A DNA stretch of 64,000 nt from Nocardia terrae (GTDB lineage Bacteria; Actinomycetota; Actinomycetes; Mycobacteriales; Mycobacteriaceae), in NCBI RefSeq assembly GCF_009760405.1, contig NZ_WRPP01000010.1, positions 124,001 to 188,000 on the forward strand, read 5' to 3'. Position 1 is the first letter of the stretch. Every line of letters starts with the position of its first letter. Made by a program: the position numbers and the translations under genes. Below the pieces are notes generated by a model. The model was given only the letters and a program-made list of their open reading frames with translations, was not told where the DNA came from and did not search any database. Shown piece by piece: positions 8,364-17,033 of this stretch.

Positions 8364-9578
8364 TCAGCCGAAGCTCACCGGCGTCCAGGTGCGCCCGGCG
8401 TCCTCGGTCGTCAGCATCATGGTGGCGTAGTGTTTCGCCCCGGGGCGCGACAGGATCACGAAACCTGTTGTCTCGGTGACGAACTCGCCGGAGAAGTCGT
8501 TCCAGTTCCGGTCGGGTGCGGTGTAGGTGGTGGTCCAGGTCGCGCCGCCGTCGGCCGAGGTGAGCAGGTGGTCGTCGATGGCGGCGACCAGATGGGCGGG
8601 GTCGGCGGGGATGAGTGCGGTCCGGGCCGTCAGCGTGGGGGCGAGCTGGCCGGTTTCGGTGAAGGTGGCGCCGCCGTCGGTGGAGGTCATGAGGCGGGTG
8701 GCGCCGCCGTCGTCGGCGGGGCCGAGCCGTCCGCACAGGGCGACGAGCCGCCTCTCGGTGAACGCGTGCAAGCCGGCGGGACCGTTGCCGCCGCAGGGCA
8801 GTTGCCATGTGGTCCAGGTGCCCTCGACGAGGCGGGAACCGGATTGGGTGCGGTTGTACACGACCAGCCAGGCCCGGTTGCCGACCGCGCTGACGGCGGC
8901 CAGCGGCTTGGGCCCGCCTCCGACATTGTTGGGAATGTCGGTTGTCCTGGTCCAGGATTCGCTGTCGAGCGGGCTGGTCCACACCTCCGGGTCCTTACCC
9001 GAGGGCACCCCGGCGATCCACACGCTGTCCTCGGAGAAGGAGATCGCCCATTCCGCGTCCAATTCCAGTTCGACCTCGCGCCAGTTCTTCCCGCCGTCGT
9101 GGGTCGAGAACAGCCGGTGGTCGATCCAGGCCCATCCGTTGCGGGTATCGGCGAAGTGCAGCGCACCGGCGGGGTTGCCGCCGCGGATCGCCGTCGCGCC
9201 CGGCTGCAGCGGGGCGGGCAGTGCCACCTGCTGCCAGGTGCGCCCGCCGTCGGTGGTGTGGCGCAGTTGCTGGCAGGGCTCGGCGGTGCACGGGTACATC
9301 CGGCCCAGCACCCAGCCCTCGTCGGCGGAGACGAAGTTGATCGAATCGGGTTGGAAGCCCACCGGATCCGGTTCGGCGACGATCTTGCCGGGCGTCGGCG
9401 GTGTGGGCGGAACGGGAGGTGCAGGTGGGGCCGACTGTGTGCTGGTGTGCGAGCCCGTATGTGGGTCGAGGCCGTTGCCGCCGGGGTCGAGAGTGAGGGC
9501 CGCGACCAGTCCCGCCGCCAGGACCGGTACTCCGACTCCGACGACTCCGGCCAACGCGACCGGATTCCGCAAACCCAC
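8364..9578 (-). CDS. Exported beta-propeller protein with sialidase/BNR-like repeats
   Basis: A 404-residue protein with an N-terminal hydrophobic segment (about residues 5-28), a Pro/Thr-rich linker (APPAPPVPPTPPTPG), then a propeller domain. The repeats carry Asp-box-like blades: TTDGGRTW, STHDGGKNW, STDGGATF, SADGGATW and TTEDAGRTW. This fold is shared by sialidases, Ycf48-like proteins and other glycan- or protein-binding propellers. No sialidase arginine triad is evident, so enzymatic activity is doubtful. The GTG at 9578 is preferred over 9650 because AAGGGAG lies 8 bases upstream and the signal-like segment follows directly. It converges with the DUF4153 gene. Confidence 0.82.
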   Translation of the reverse strand: MGLRNPVALAGVVGVGVPVLAAGLVAALTLDPGGNGLDPHTGSHTSTQSAPPAPPVPPTPPTPGKIVAEPDPVGFQPDSINFVSADEGWVLGRMYPCTAEPCQQLRHTTDGGRTWQQVALPAPLQPGATAIRGGNPAGALHFADTRNGWAWIDHRLFSTHDGGKNWREVELELDAEWAISFSEDSVWIAGVPSGKDPEVWTSPLDSESWTRTTDIPNNVGGGPKPLAAVSAVGNRAWLVVYNRTQSGSRLVEGTWTTWQLPCGGNGPAGLHAFTERRLVALCGRLGPADDGGATRLMTSTDGGATFTETGQLAPTLTARTALIPADPAHLVAAIDDHLLTSADGGATWTTTYTAPDRNWNDFSGEFVTETTGFVILSRPGAKHYATMMLTTEDAGRTWTPVSFG

Positions 9579-9696
9579 CGGTCTGGACTCCCTTCGGCAC
9601 AACACCCCCGGCCGCTGGTCCGGGCACTCACCCGGGCGGTCCTGTGGCACAACGGGATCGAGTATGCCCGGTGGGAGGACGAATCGCCCACCCGGC

Positions 9697-10056
9697 TCAG
9701 CGGTGGGCGCGCTGGGCGGCCAGGCGGGTCGCGATGTCGGCGATGAGCTCGTAGGGGACGGGGTTCTTCAGGGGGAAGTTCAACGAGCCCTTGCCGACCC
9801 GGTAGGGCGCGATGGCCTGCTCGAACGCGGCGTCCCCGGCGGGCACCGGGTACACCGACAGGTGCTTCTTCCAGCCCGCGAAGTACATCACCGCCTTCCC
9901 GTTCACTTCGACGGTCGGCATCTTGTAGCTGAGGGTCTCGGTGGCCTCGGGCAGTGCGGTGTGGATCGCGGCACGCACCCGGTCGAGGGCCTCGCGCATG
10001 GGTGCGGGCTGGGTGGCGAGGTATTCCTCGACGGTGCTCGGGTCAGGCTTGGCCAT
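9697..10056 (-). CDS. DUF1801 (YdhG/YdeI-like) protein
   Basis: A small soluble protein of 119 residues with the DUF1801 fold. TVEEYLATQPAPMREALDRVRAAIHTALP, then ETLSYKMPTVEVNGKAVMYFAGWKKHLSVYPVP and VGKGSLNFPLKNPVPYELI are family hallmarks. A Bacillus relative has been called an intracellular iron chaperone, but function is not firmly established across the family. The ATG at 10056 follows GGAAGGTGAACC. It lies between two minus-strand genes with no strong sign of co-transcription. Confidence 0.88.
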   Translation of the reverse strand: MAKPDPSTVEEYLATQPAPMREALDRVRAAIHTALPEATETLSYKMPTVEVNGKAVMYFAGWKKHLSVYPVPAGDAAFEQAIAPYRVGKGSLNFPLKNPVPYELIADIATRLAAQRAHR

Positions 10057-10106
10057 AACGGTTCACCTTCCGTGGAACGTCCGTTTCGACCGTACCGGTG
10101 GGCTGG

Positions 10107-11006
10107 TCAGCCGCGCAGCCGTTCCAGCAGGCCCAGGCTGGTGTCGAGCATGGCGTCGAGGGAGTCGGCGACGTAGAGCAGGTCGATGAAGAAGTCGTCG
10201 AATCCGGTGTCGGCGGCCACGGCTTCGATGGTGTCGGCGACCAGCGCGGGGTCGGTGCCCGCGGCCACGTTCACGCGCACCACGGTGTCGATGGCCTTCG
10301 GGTCGCGGCCCGCTTCCACCGCGGCCTGGTCGATGAGCTCGCGCAGTCCCAGCAGCCGCTGGCCCCAGGCGGGCGGGCCGGGGACGGGGACCACGGGCAG
10401 CCAGCCGTCGGCGCGGCGGCCGATGCGGGCAAGCCCGGCCGGGTTGAACGCGCCCAGGTAGATCGGCGGCCGGGGACGTTGGACGGGTTTGAGTTCGCTG
10501 CGATGTTCGGGGACGGTGACGAACCGGCCCCGGTACCCGGCCGGATCGGTGGTCCAGATGGCTTCCAGCGCATCGAGAGTCTCGTCCAGTCGCGCCCCGC
10601 GATGGCTGAACTCCACCCCGGACGCCTCGTATTCCTCGGGTGACCAGCCGATTCCGAAGCCGGGCAGCAGTCGCCCGTTGCTGACCACGTCGAGGGTGGT
10701 CAGCGCCCGCGCCAGGTGCGCGGGCCGATGCAGGGGAGCGATCAGCACATTGGTGCCCAGCCGCACCCGCTCGGTGACCGCGGCCGCGATGCCGAGCAGC
10801 AGCAGCGGGTCGAGCACGGAATTGAATTCGTCGGGAATGGTGGGCTTGCCCGCGTACCCGACCGCCGGATTCGTCGCCGCGATGAGCCGTTCACCGACCC
10901 AGAGGCTGTCGGCCCCGGCCTGTTCGAGCGCGGTCGCGTAGTGCGCGACCCGCGCGCCCTCGCGGGCCTGGGCGCCGTGCTGGGGAAGCGAGAATCCGAT
11001 TTTCAC
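10107..11006 (-). CDS. LLM-class F420-dependent oxidoreductase
   Basis: Luciferase-like (TIM-barrel) flavin/deazaflavin oxidoreductase of 299 residues. It begins MKIGFSLPQHG and contains RLGTNVLIAPLHRP, DVVSNGRLLPGFGIGWSPEEYEASGV and QRPRPPIYLGAFNPAGLARIGRRADGWLPV, the typical sequence of actinobacterial F420-dependent enzymes in this superfamily. The GTG start at 11006 fits the family N-terminus exactly; the frame is open further upstream to 11441 but those residues are antisense to the acetyltransferase. It is divergent from the acetyltransferase at 11070. The substrate is unknown. Confidence 0.9.
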   Translation of the reverse strand: MKIGFSLPQHGAQAREGARVAHYATALEQAGADSLWVGERLIAATNPAVGYAGKPTIPDEFNSVLDPLLLLGIAAAVTERVRLGTNVLIAPLHRPAHLARALTTLDVVSNGRLLPGFGIGWSPEEYEASGVEFSHRGARLDETLDALEAIWTTDPAGYRGRFVTVPEHRSELKPVQRPRPPIYLGAFNPAGLARIGRRADGWLPVVPVPGPPAWGQRLLGLRELIDQAAVEAGRDPKAIDTVVRVNVAAGTDPALVADTIEAVAADTGFDDFFIDLLYVADSLDAMLDTSLGLLERLRG

Positions 11007-11069
11007 GCCTTCGGTGATACCAGACCCGCGATTTCGTGCCGCCGGGCGCCACCGGAGAGGATGGGCCGG

Positions 11070-11627
11070 GTGGGAGAACACAAGGATCGCATGCTGGCCG
11101 GCGAGCTCTACCGCGACAACGACCCCGAACTGGTCGCCGAACGCCTGCACTGCCAGAAACTGCTCGACGACTTCAACGCGACCCGCGCCGGCCAGGACAC
11201 GGCCCGGCGCGCGATTCTCGAGCAGCTGCTCGGCGCGATCGGGGAGGGCTCGTGGATCATGCCGCGCTTCCAATGCGACTACGGCCACCTGATCCGGTTG
11301 GGCCGCAACAGCTTCCTCAACTACGACGCCATCGTGATGGATTGCGCGCCGGTGACCATCGGCGACGACGTCTCGATCGGCCCGCGCACCCAACTGCTCA
11401 CCGCCCTGCACCCGATGACCGACCACGAGCTGCGCCGCCAACGGTGGGAGACGGCCGCCCCCATCACGATCGGGGACAATGTGTGGCTCGGCGCGGGTGT
11501 GATCGTCTGCCCGGGTGTCACGATCGGCGCGAACACGGTGGTCGGCGCCGGCAGCGTCGTCACCCGCGACCTACCTGAGAAAGTCTTCGCCGCAGGCAAT
11601 CCGGCCCGGGTGATCCGCACACTGTAG
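11070..11627 (+). CDS. Maltose/galactoside O-acetyltransferase family (left-handed beta-helix)
   Basis: Acetyl-CoA-dependent sugar O-acetyltransferase of 185 residues, of the Maa/LacA/NodL type. The N-terminal helix region (DRMLAGELYRDNDPELVAERLHCQKLLDDFN) is the mac domain. Hexapeptide repeats follow (IRLGRNSFLNYDAIVMD, VTIGDDVSIGP, ITIGDNVWLGAGVIVCPGVTIGANTVVGAGSVVTRDLP). The catalytic His is in LLTALHPM. GTG at 11070 is chosen because GGAGAGG (11054-11060) is 9 bases upstream; the in-frame ATG at 11061 directly abuts that site. The acceptor sugar is not known. Confidence 0.9.
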   Translation: MGEHKDRMLAGELYRDNDPELVAERLHCQKLLDDFNATRAGQDTARRAILEQLLGAIGEGSWIMPRFQCDYGHLIRLGRNSFLNYDAIVMDCAPVTIGDDVSIGPRTQLLTALHPMTDHELRRQRWETAAPITIGDNVWLGAGVIVCPGVTIGANTVVGAGSVVTRDLPEKVFAAGNPARVIRTL

Positions 11628-11772
11628 GCCGGGCGAGCGGCGAGTATTCCGGTGGCGGCGGGGCCGGTGGGCTGCCGAGTCCGTCGGGGCGCGACTGTGG
11701 GCCGAGTCGGCCTATGTGTCGGCTCGGGGACTATTCGGGCTGCCCCCTGCCGAATGCCCTGTTGCCCCAGTT

Positions 11773-12609
11773 CTATTCGGGCAGGCCGGTCAGTTCGGCG
11801 CAGAGCCGGTGCAGGCGGGTGGCCGCGGCGTCGTCCTGGGCGGCGGGGGAGGGGGCTTTGACGCGGTTGCGCTGGAAGTAGCAGCCGGACACGGCCGACA
11901 CGTCGGGGTCGGTGGCCAGGTAGGTGAGGGCCGCGCCGCCCTGCTCGGCGGAGACCATGAACAGGCGTTTGGCCAGCGCCAGCGCGGGCTGGGCGAACCA
12001 GGGGGCGGAGTCCCAGATGCCGGTGTCGACCGCGCCGGGGTGAAAGGCGTTGGCGGTCACCTTGGTTCCGGTCAGCCGCCGGGCCAGGTCGCGGGCGTAG
12101 AGGATGTTGGCCAGTTTGGAGCGCCCGTACGCGGTGGTGCCGGAGTAGCCGTGGCGCATCTGCAGGTCGTCGAAGTCGAGGTGGTTGCCGTAATGCATGA
12201 CCGAGGAGGTGAACAGGATCCGTGCGGGGGTGCTCTCGCGCAGTAGGTCCAGCAGTAGTTCGGTGAGCAGGAAACCGGCGAGATGGTTGACGGCGAAGGT
12301 GGCTTCGAGTCCGTCGCCGGTTTCGGTGCGGCGCATATGGAATCCGCCGGCGTTGTTGGCCAGTACGTCGAGGCGGTCGTAGCGGCCGCGCACGGTCTCG
12401 GCGAGTCCGCGCACCGCGTCGAGGCTGGACAGGTCGCAGACCAGGGTGTCGATCTCGGCGGTGGTGTCCGCGCGCACCGATTGCGCGGTGGCGGTGAGCT
12501 TTTCGTGATTGCGGCCGACCAGGATCAGTCGGTGCCCGTCGGCGGCGAGGCCCCGCGCCGCGGCCAGGCCGATCCCCGATGTGGCCCCCGTGATCAGCAT
12601 GGTCTTCAT
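11773..12609 (-). CDS. Short-chain dehydrogenase, retinol-dehydrogenase-like
   Basis: NAD(P)-dependent classical SDR of 278 residues. The glycine-rich cofactor motif TGATSGIG (residues 7-14), the NNAG motif, the catalytic Ser in ILFTSSVMH and YGRSKLAN (YxxxK) are all present. The downstream FHPGAVDTGIW matches the retinol-dehydrogenase/oxidoreductase-like subgroup widespread in actinomycetes. The basic residue in LVGRNHEKL after the second strand favours NADPH. The substrate cannot be predicted. It stands alone on the minus strand, divergent from the CocE-like gene; the 231 bases between them hold both promoters but no clear motif. Confidence 0.9.
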   Translation of the reverse strand: MKTMLITGATSGIGLAAARGLAADGHRLILVGRNHEKLTATAQSVRADTTAEIDTLVCDLSSLDAVRGLAETVRGRYDRLDVLANNAGGFHMRRTETGDGLEATFAVNHLAGFLLTELLLDLLRESTPARILFTSSVMHYGNHLDFDDLQMRHGYSGTTAYGRSKLANILYARDLARRLTGTKVTANAFHPGAVDTGIWDSAPWFAQPALALAKRLFMVSAEQGGAALTYLATDPDVSAVSGCYFQRNRVKAPSPAAQDDAAATRLHRLCAELTGLPE

Positions 12610-12840
12610 GCTCTGTCAATCTGCCACACCCCGACCGCGCTGTCGCGCCGCACGGGTCACCCGATTGTGATGGGGATCTCGTGAAAGTCACTGTCGCGCA
12701 ACGAATGCGGCCTCCTGGTCGGGTGCACGAACCGGATCGGTGAAATCGTGCGGAATACCGAGTGACAGAACACCGGCGGACCCGTACCGTCTGAGACACG
12801 CGCCCGCGTGGTGGCGGGCGGTCTCGGCAAAGGAGCCGAC

Positions 12841-14796
12841 ATGGCGCATCCGCACGATCTCACGCCCACCGCGCTGCCCGCGCCCCGCCCGGGACTACCG
12901 CCCAACGCGCGCTTCGATATCGGGCCCGCCCTGCACCCGAAGGTCCACGTGCGGCGCGGGGTGGGAATCCGGTTGAGCGACGGCACGATCCTCTCGGCGG
13001 ACATCACCCGGCCCGCCGACGCCGACGGGCGACCGGTCACCGCCGCACTGCCCGCGGTCATCACCCTGACCCCCTACAACAAGACGCTGATGACACGCGC
13101 CAACCCGCTCATCGACGCGGTCACGGCCGTCGGCCCGCTGGTCTACCGTCTCGTCCCGCCCTCACCGCACGGGCGCGCGGGCGGTCGCGAGATGCTGCGC
13201 GCCCTGGGCGGCGGTGCGCTGGAATCGATTCGCGCCAACCGCACCCTCATCGCGCGCGGCTACGTCCACGTCGCCGTCGACGTGCGCGGCACCGGCACCT
13301 CCACCGGGCGGCTCGAGATCATGTCCGCGCGCGAGCAACGCGACCACCTCGAGGTTCTCGCGTGGGTGCGCCGACAGTCCTGGTGCAACGGCGATCTCGC
13401 CATGACCGGGATCTCGTATCTGGCCATCACCGCCCTGCAGACCGCCGGGCATCGGCCCGAGGGTTTGAAAGCGGTGTTCGCGCTGGTCGGTTCGGAGGAT
13501 CCGACCCGGGACCTGATCCTGACCGGCGGCGTGCAATCGATGTTCACCCTGGCGTGGCTGGGCGCGGTCAACGGCGGCAAGTGGCTGCCCTCGCTGCCGG
13601 GCCTGGTGAAATCCGGTGCCGCCGGACGCTATCTGCGCGACCGGCTGGCCAGTCCGTTCACCCGGCTCCCCGATATCGCCGGCGCCATGATCGACGACCG
13701 GCACCCCGAGCACTTCTACAACGACGACGCCCGCGACCGCCGCCCCCGGCTCGAGGAATTCACCGCCGCCACTTGGATCCACGCGGGCTGGCACGACGTG
13801 TTCGCCCGTTCCGCACCGGCGCTGTACCAGCGGCTCCGATTGCCCTCGGGCGCGGCGCAATTGGTGGTCGAGGACAGCTATCACGTCGGGCCCGGCACCG
13901 GATTCGGCACCGACGACCATCCGCAGCGTCTCGACGAACTGCAGTGCGCGTTCTTCGACCGCTGGGTCAAGGGCATCGACAACGGGATCGACGCCTACGG
14001 TCCGGTGACCGTGCGCCAGCTCGGCGGCGGCTGGGTCGCCCGCGACGGCTACCCGCATCCCGCTGCCCGGGTGCATCGCTGGTATCTGTCCCGCCACGCC
14101 AGCGGCGCCGCGCCGCATGCCGCCCACGACGGCTCCCTGCGCCAGTGGCCCGACCGCTACCCCGCGCGAATCCGGTTGCCGCGCAAGCGCCCCGGCATCG
14201 CCTCGCAGACCAGCACCTGGCTGATGTGCGGGCTGCCCACCGCGTTCGGGCGCAGCTGGTCGATCGACGACCGCGCCCACGAGGCCGCCACCGTCACCTT
14301 CACCGGCGACGCGCTCGACCACGATCTGCTGCTGTCGGGGCCGATCAATCTGCACCTGCGGGTGTCGGCGGCCGGGACCGACGCCTTCTGGGCAGTCACC
14401 GTCTGCGATGTCGCCCCCGACGGCGTCTCCACCGTGATCGCCCGCGGCGCACTGCGTTCGAGCCGCCGCGCCCTCGACGCGGAGGCCAGCGGCTACCAGG
14501 ACGGCGAACTGCTCGCCGCCGCACACCCCATGAGCGCCGAGACCGTGCTGCGGGTGACTCCCGGTGTGCCCCACGACCTGGACATCGACATCACCCCCAC
14601 CGAAGCGATCCTGCGTGCCGGACACCGCCTGCGCGTGGCGATCGCGCGCACCAGCTGGCCGCGATACTTCCTCACCCCGGCGGTGTCGCGCCACATCAAG
14701 GACCAGCACATCGTGCTCGATCCCCAGCATCCCGGGCATCTGAGCGTCCCGGCCGTACCGCTGCCGACCGGGATCGAGAACCGTACCGCCTCATAG
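12841..14796 (+). CDS. CocE/NonD-family hydrolase (X-Pro dipeptidyl-peptidase S15-like)
   Basis: Alpha/beta-hydrolase of 651 residues in the CocE/X-prolyl-dipeptidyl acyl-peptidase group, which cleaves esters or acyl-peptides. The N-terminal domain shows the jelly-roll/S15 entry (IRLSDGTILSADITRPADADG), the oxyanion Tyr context and the Ser nucleophile in the GxS motif MTGISYLAITAL (about residue 200). Acid and His candidates lie in EDPTRD and DSYHVGPGTG. The C-terminal part has the X-Pro C-terminal beta domain (LLLSGPINLHLRVSAAGTDAFWAV, then LRAGHRLRVAIARTSWPRYFL). The ATG at 12841 follows AAAGGAG. No signal peptide is seen, so it is probably cytoplasmic. Confidence 0.9.
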   Translation: MAHPHDLTPTALPAPRPGLPPNARFDIGPALHPKVHVRRGVGIRLSDGTILSADITRPADADGRPVTAALPAVITLTPYNKTLMTRANPLIDAVTAVGPLVYRLVPPSPHGRAGGREMLRALGGGALESIRANRTLIARGYVHVAVDVRGTGTSTGRLEIMSAREQRDHLEVLAWVRRQSWCNGDLAMTGISYLAITALQTAGHRPEGLKAVFALVGSEDPTRDLILTGGVQSMFTLAWLGAVNGGKWLPSLPGLVKSGAAGRYLRDRLASPFTRLPDIAGAMIDDRHPEHFYNDDARDRRPRLEEFTAATWIHAGWHDVFARSAPALYQRLRLPSGAAQLVVEDSYHVGPGTGFGTDDHPQRLDELQCAFFDRWVKGIDNGIDAYGPVTVRQLGGGWVARDGYPHPAARVHRWYLSRHASGAAPHAAHDGSLRQWPDRYPARIRLPRKRPGIASQTSTWLMCGLPTAFGRSWSIDDRAHEAATVTFTGDALDHDLLLSGPINLHLRVSAAGTDAFWAVTVCDVAPDGVSTVIARGALRSSRRALDAEASGYQDGELLAAAHPMSAETVLRVTPGVPHDLDIDITPTEAILRAGHRLRVAIARTSWPRYFLTPAVSRHIKDQHIVLDPQHPGHLSVPAVPLPTGIENRTAS

Positions 14797-14859
14797 GGAG
14801 ATCACCCCGTCGGCGGCGAAGACCCTGTGCCGCAAGGTCACGACACGTACCGTTGAACC

Positions 14860-15726
14860 ATGGAGCCGGTACTGGTCACCGGTGCCGCCGGGGGGCGCGA
14901 TGGATCCACCGGGCGGCACCTCACAGCACAACTGCTCGGCCGCGGCATTCCCGTGCGGGCCCTGGTGCGCTCCGACGACGTGCGCGCGAATCTGCTACGG
15001 GCGCTCGGGGCGCAGGTCGTGGTCGGCGATCTCCGCGACCTCGCGCTGGTGCGCAGCGCCATGGCGGGGGTACGCGGGGCCTACTTCACCTATCCGGTGG
15101 TCGACGGACTGCTCGACGCCGCGGGCGTGTTCGCCGTGGCGGCGCGCGAGGCCGAGGTCGAACGCGTGGTCGCGGTGTCCCAGCTCGCGGCCGGGCCGCA
15201 GGCGCTCACCCCGCGCATGCGTCAGCACTGGGTGGCCGAGCAGATCCTGGACTGGGCGCAGATCGGCGCGATCCACTTGCGCGCGGCCGTCTTCCACGAG
15301 AACCTGGCCCGCATCGCCGACACCGGTGACGGCGCGGCGCTCACGATGCCGATGGGTGCGGCGAGTACCGAACTTCCGCTGGTGGCCGCCTCGGACGTGG
15401 CGCGGGTCGCGGCGGGCCTGCTGGCCGATCCCGAACTCGAGGCCGATCCGGTGTTACTGCTGACCGGGGATGTGGTCTCCATCGGCGCGGCCGCGCGCAC
15501 CCTGGGCCGCACCTACCGCGACGCCGATCCCGACGCCTGGCACCGCTGGGCGCTCGAGTTCTACGGCAGCCCGCATGCCGCGGAGCATCTTTCCAGGCTG
15601 TGGGAGATCTTCCGGGTCCTCGGCGAAGGGACCGGGCTGTATCAGGTGACACCGGCCATCGAGAAGATCGGCGGCCACCCGCCGATCACCCTGTCCGACT
15701 TCGCGATCCACCGCCCGGCCCACTGA
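14860..15726 (+). CDS. NmrA-like NAD(P)-binding protein
   Basis: Atypical SDR of 288 residues related to NmrA and NAD(P)H:quinone-oxidoreductase-like proteins. The N-terminus (VLVTGAAGG..GSTGRHLTAQLLGRGIPVRALVR) is a Rossmann cofactor site, though an insertion separates the usual GATG block. Further matches are VVGDLRDLALVRSAMAGVRGAYFTYP and RAAVFHENL. It lacks the Tyr-x3-Lys active site of classical SDRs, so it may sense redox cofactors or reduce small substrates. It lies 63 bases after the CocE-like gene on the same strand and could be co-transcribed. The function is not established. Confidence 0.85.
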   Translation: MEPVLVTGAAGGRDGSTGRHLTAQLLGRGIPVRALVRSDDVRANLLRALGAQVVVGDLRDLALVRSAMAGVRGAYFTYPVVDGLLDAAGVFAVAAREAEVERVVAVSQLAAGPQALTPRMRQHWVAEQILDWAQIGAIHLRAAVFHENLARIADTGDGAALTMPMGAASTELPLVAASDVARVAAGLLADPELEADPVLLLTGDVVSIGAAARTLGRTYRDADPDAWHRWALEFYGSPHAAEHLSRLWEIFRVLGEGTGLYQVTPAIEKIGGHPPITLSDFAIHRPAH

Positions 15727-15732
15727 GCGCGG

Positions 15733-16101
15733 TCAGCGCGCGTCGGGAACCTCGGCCGCGCTCAGATAGACGCGCTTACCCAACGCGCGGGCATGAGCGA
15801 CCATGCGATCGGCGCCTTCGGACGGGCCGCCGATGCGCAGCACCGCGTCACAGCGCGCCAGCAGCTGCTCGGCGACGGGGTGAAAGATCTCCTCGTAGAG
15901 GGAATCTCCGGGCCCGGTGCTGCCCGCGGTCTCGAGCAACGGCAGCGCCAGCGCTTCCCCGGTCACCCCGAGATGCCCGGCCCGGAACAGGGCCAGCGCG
16001 GTCTCGTTCATGGCCGCCACATTGGCGGCCATCCGGGCCGGATCGTCGCCGGTGCCCGACCGGTACGGTCCCGCCACCAGGATCATCTGAGCATTCGACA
16101 C
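15733..16101 (-). CDS. DUF4406 / nucleoside deoxyribosyltransferase-like protein
   Basis: A 122-residue protein beginning MILVAGPYRSGTGDDPARMAANVAAMNETALALFRAGH, a layout shared by DUF4406 and small nucleoside 2-deoxyribosyltransferase-like proteins: a beta strand, a Gly/Pro-Tyr loop, then a helix. The C-terminal part GGPSEGADRMVAHARALGKRVY is also typical. The GTG at 16101 follows AAGGAG at a good distance. It starts 30 bases downstream of the DeoR regulator gene on the same strand, so they form an operon. A sugar-phosphate or nucleoside-related role would fit a DeoR partner but is inference. Confidence 0.78.
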   Translation of the reverse strand: MSNAQMILVAGPYRSGTGDDPARMAANVAAMNETALALFRAGHLGVTGEALALPLLETAGSTGPGDSLYEEIFHPVAEQLLARCDAVLRIGGPSEGADRMVAHARALGKRVYLSAAEVPDAR

Positions 16102-16131
16102 GGCAACTCCTTCGATTGGTGCACAGTCGGT

Positions 16132-16917
16132 TCACACCGAATGGACGACGACGCCCGCCTCGCGCAGGGCATCGAGGGTCTGTGGTCCGGCCGGATGGAT
16201 CGCCGGATCCGATCCGGCCCGGTCGGTGACGAATTCGTGGGCCGCCGACAGCGCGGCGACCTGGCTGAAGGCGCGCACCCCCAGCTTGGTCGCGTCGGCG
16301 ACGGCCAGCACCCGCGCCGACTGCGCGATCCCGGCCTGTTTGACCGCGGCGTCGTCGAGGCAGAACTCCGACCAGCCGTAGCCGGCGTGGACACCGCCGA
16401 TCGACATCACGAACACGTCGAAGGCCAGCGCCTCCAGCGCGCGTAATGCCAAGGGGCCGACCAGGGATCGCTCACCGGGGCGGGAGCGGCCACCCGCGAC
16501 CAGCAGCTCGATATCGGGCTGGTCGGCCAGGGCCAGGGCGGTCTGCAGGCTCAGCGCGGTCACCGTCAGCGGTCCCCGTCCGGCCAGGGCGCGGGCCACG
16601 TGCACCGTGGTGGTGCCCGCGTCGAGCAGCACACGGGAGCCCGGCGCGATGAGGTTCGCGACCGCGACACCCAGGCGATCCTTGATCGCGGCCGACCAGT
16701 CCGCACGATCGGTGAAGCCGCCCGCCTCGGTGCGGGCGTGGACGGCGACCGCACCGCCGTGCACGCGCCGCGCCAGGCCCCGCTGTTCCAGCGCGTCCAG
16801 ATCCCGGCGCACCGTCATCTCTGAAACGCCCAGGCGCTGTGCCAGTTCCGACACCGACGCGCGGTCGGCGCCCTGGATCAGGCGCAGCGTCACATCCAAC
16901 CGTTCGGCAGCGTCCAC
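16132..16917 (-). CDS. DeoR/GlpR-family transcriptional regulator
   Basis: Regulator of 261 residues. The N-terminal winged helix has SVSELAQRLGVSEMTVRRDLDALEQRGLARRVHGGAV (about residues 20-56), the classic DeoR signature. The C-terminal sugar-phosphate-sensor domain has LLDAGTTTVHVARAL, VTALSLQTALALA, VAGGRSRPGERSLVGPLA and ADATKLG. Members normally respond to phosphorylated sugars. It is co-transcribed with the DUF4406 gene and divergent from an XRE regulator. Inverted repeats just upstream of the start (16929-16952) could be its autoregulatory site. The effector is unknown. Confidence 0.92.
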   Translation of the reverse strand: MDAAERLDVTLRLIQGADRASVSELAQRLGVSEMTVRRDLDALEQRGLARRVHGGAVAVHARTEAGGFTDRADWSAAIKDRLGVAVANLIAPGSRVLLDAGTTTVHVARALAGRGPLTVTALSLQTALALADQPDIELLVAGGRSRPGERSLVGPLALRALEALAFDVFVMSIGGVHAGYGWSEFCLDDAAVKQAGIAQSARVLAVADATKLGVRAFSQVAALSAAHEFVTDRAGSDPAIHPAGPQTLDALREAGVVVHSV

Positions 16918-16938
16918 CCCACAGTTCTAACATTGTTG

Positions 16939-16952
16939 TGTTCGAATGAACA
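16939..16952. promoter_or_regulatory. Inverted repeat upstream of the DeoR gene
   Basis: TGTTC-N4-GAACA is a perfect inverted repeat 22 bases upstream of the GTG start at 16917, next to a second small palindrome, AACATTGTT (16929-16937). The position suits autoregulation by the DeoR protein. Confidence 0.45.
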
Positions 16953-16978
16953 GTGCTGGTTTCGTTTTACGATCACGT

Positions 16979-17001
16979 GCCATTACCCGCCTGGTAATGG
17001 C
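16979..17001. promoter_or_regulatory. Perfect 9-5-9 palindrome upstream of the XRE regulator
   Basis: GCCATTACC-N5-GGTAATGGC, perfect over 9-base arms, ends 33 bases before the ATG at 17034. It is likely the operator of the XRE regulator, because XRE proteins bind such dyads; binding is not shown. Confidence 0.6.
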
Positions 17002-17033
17002 CTGCGACCGTTGCCCATTCGTACGATCGGCTC

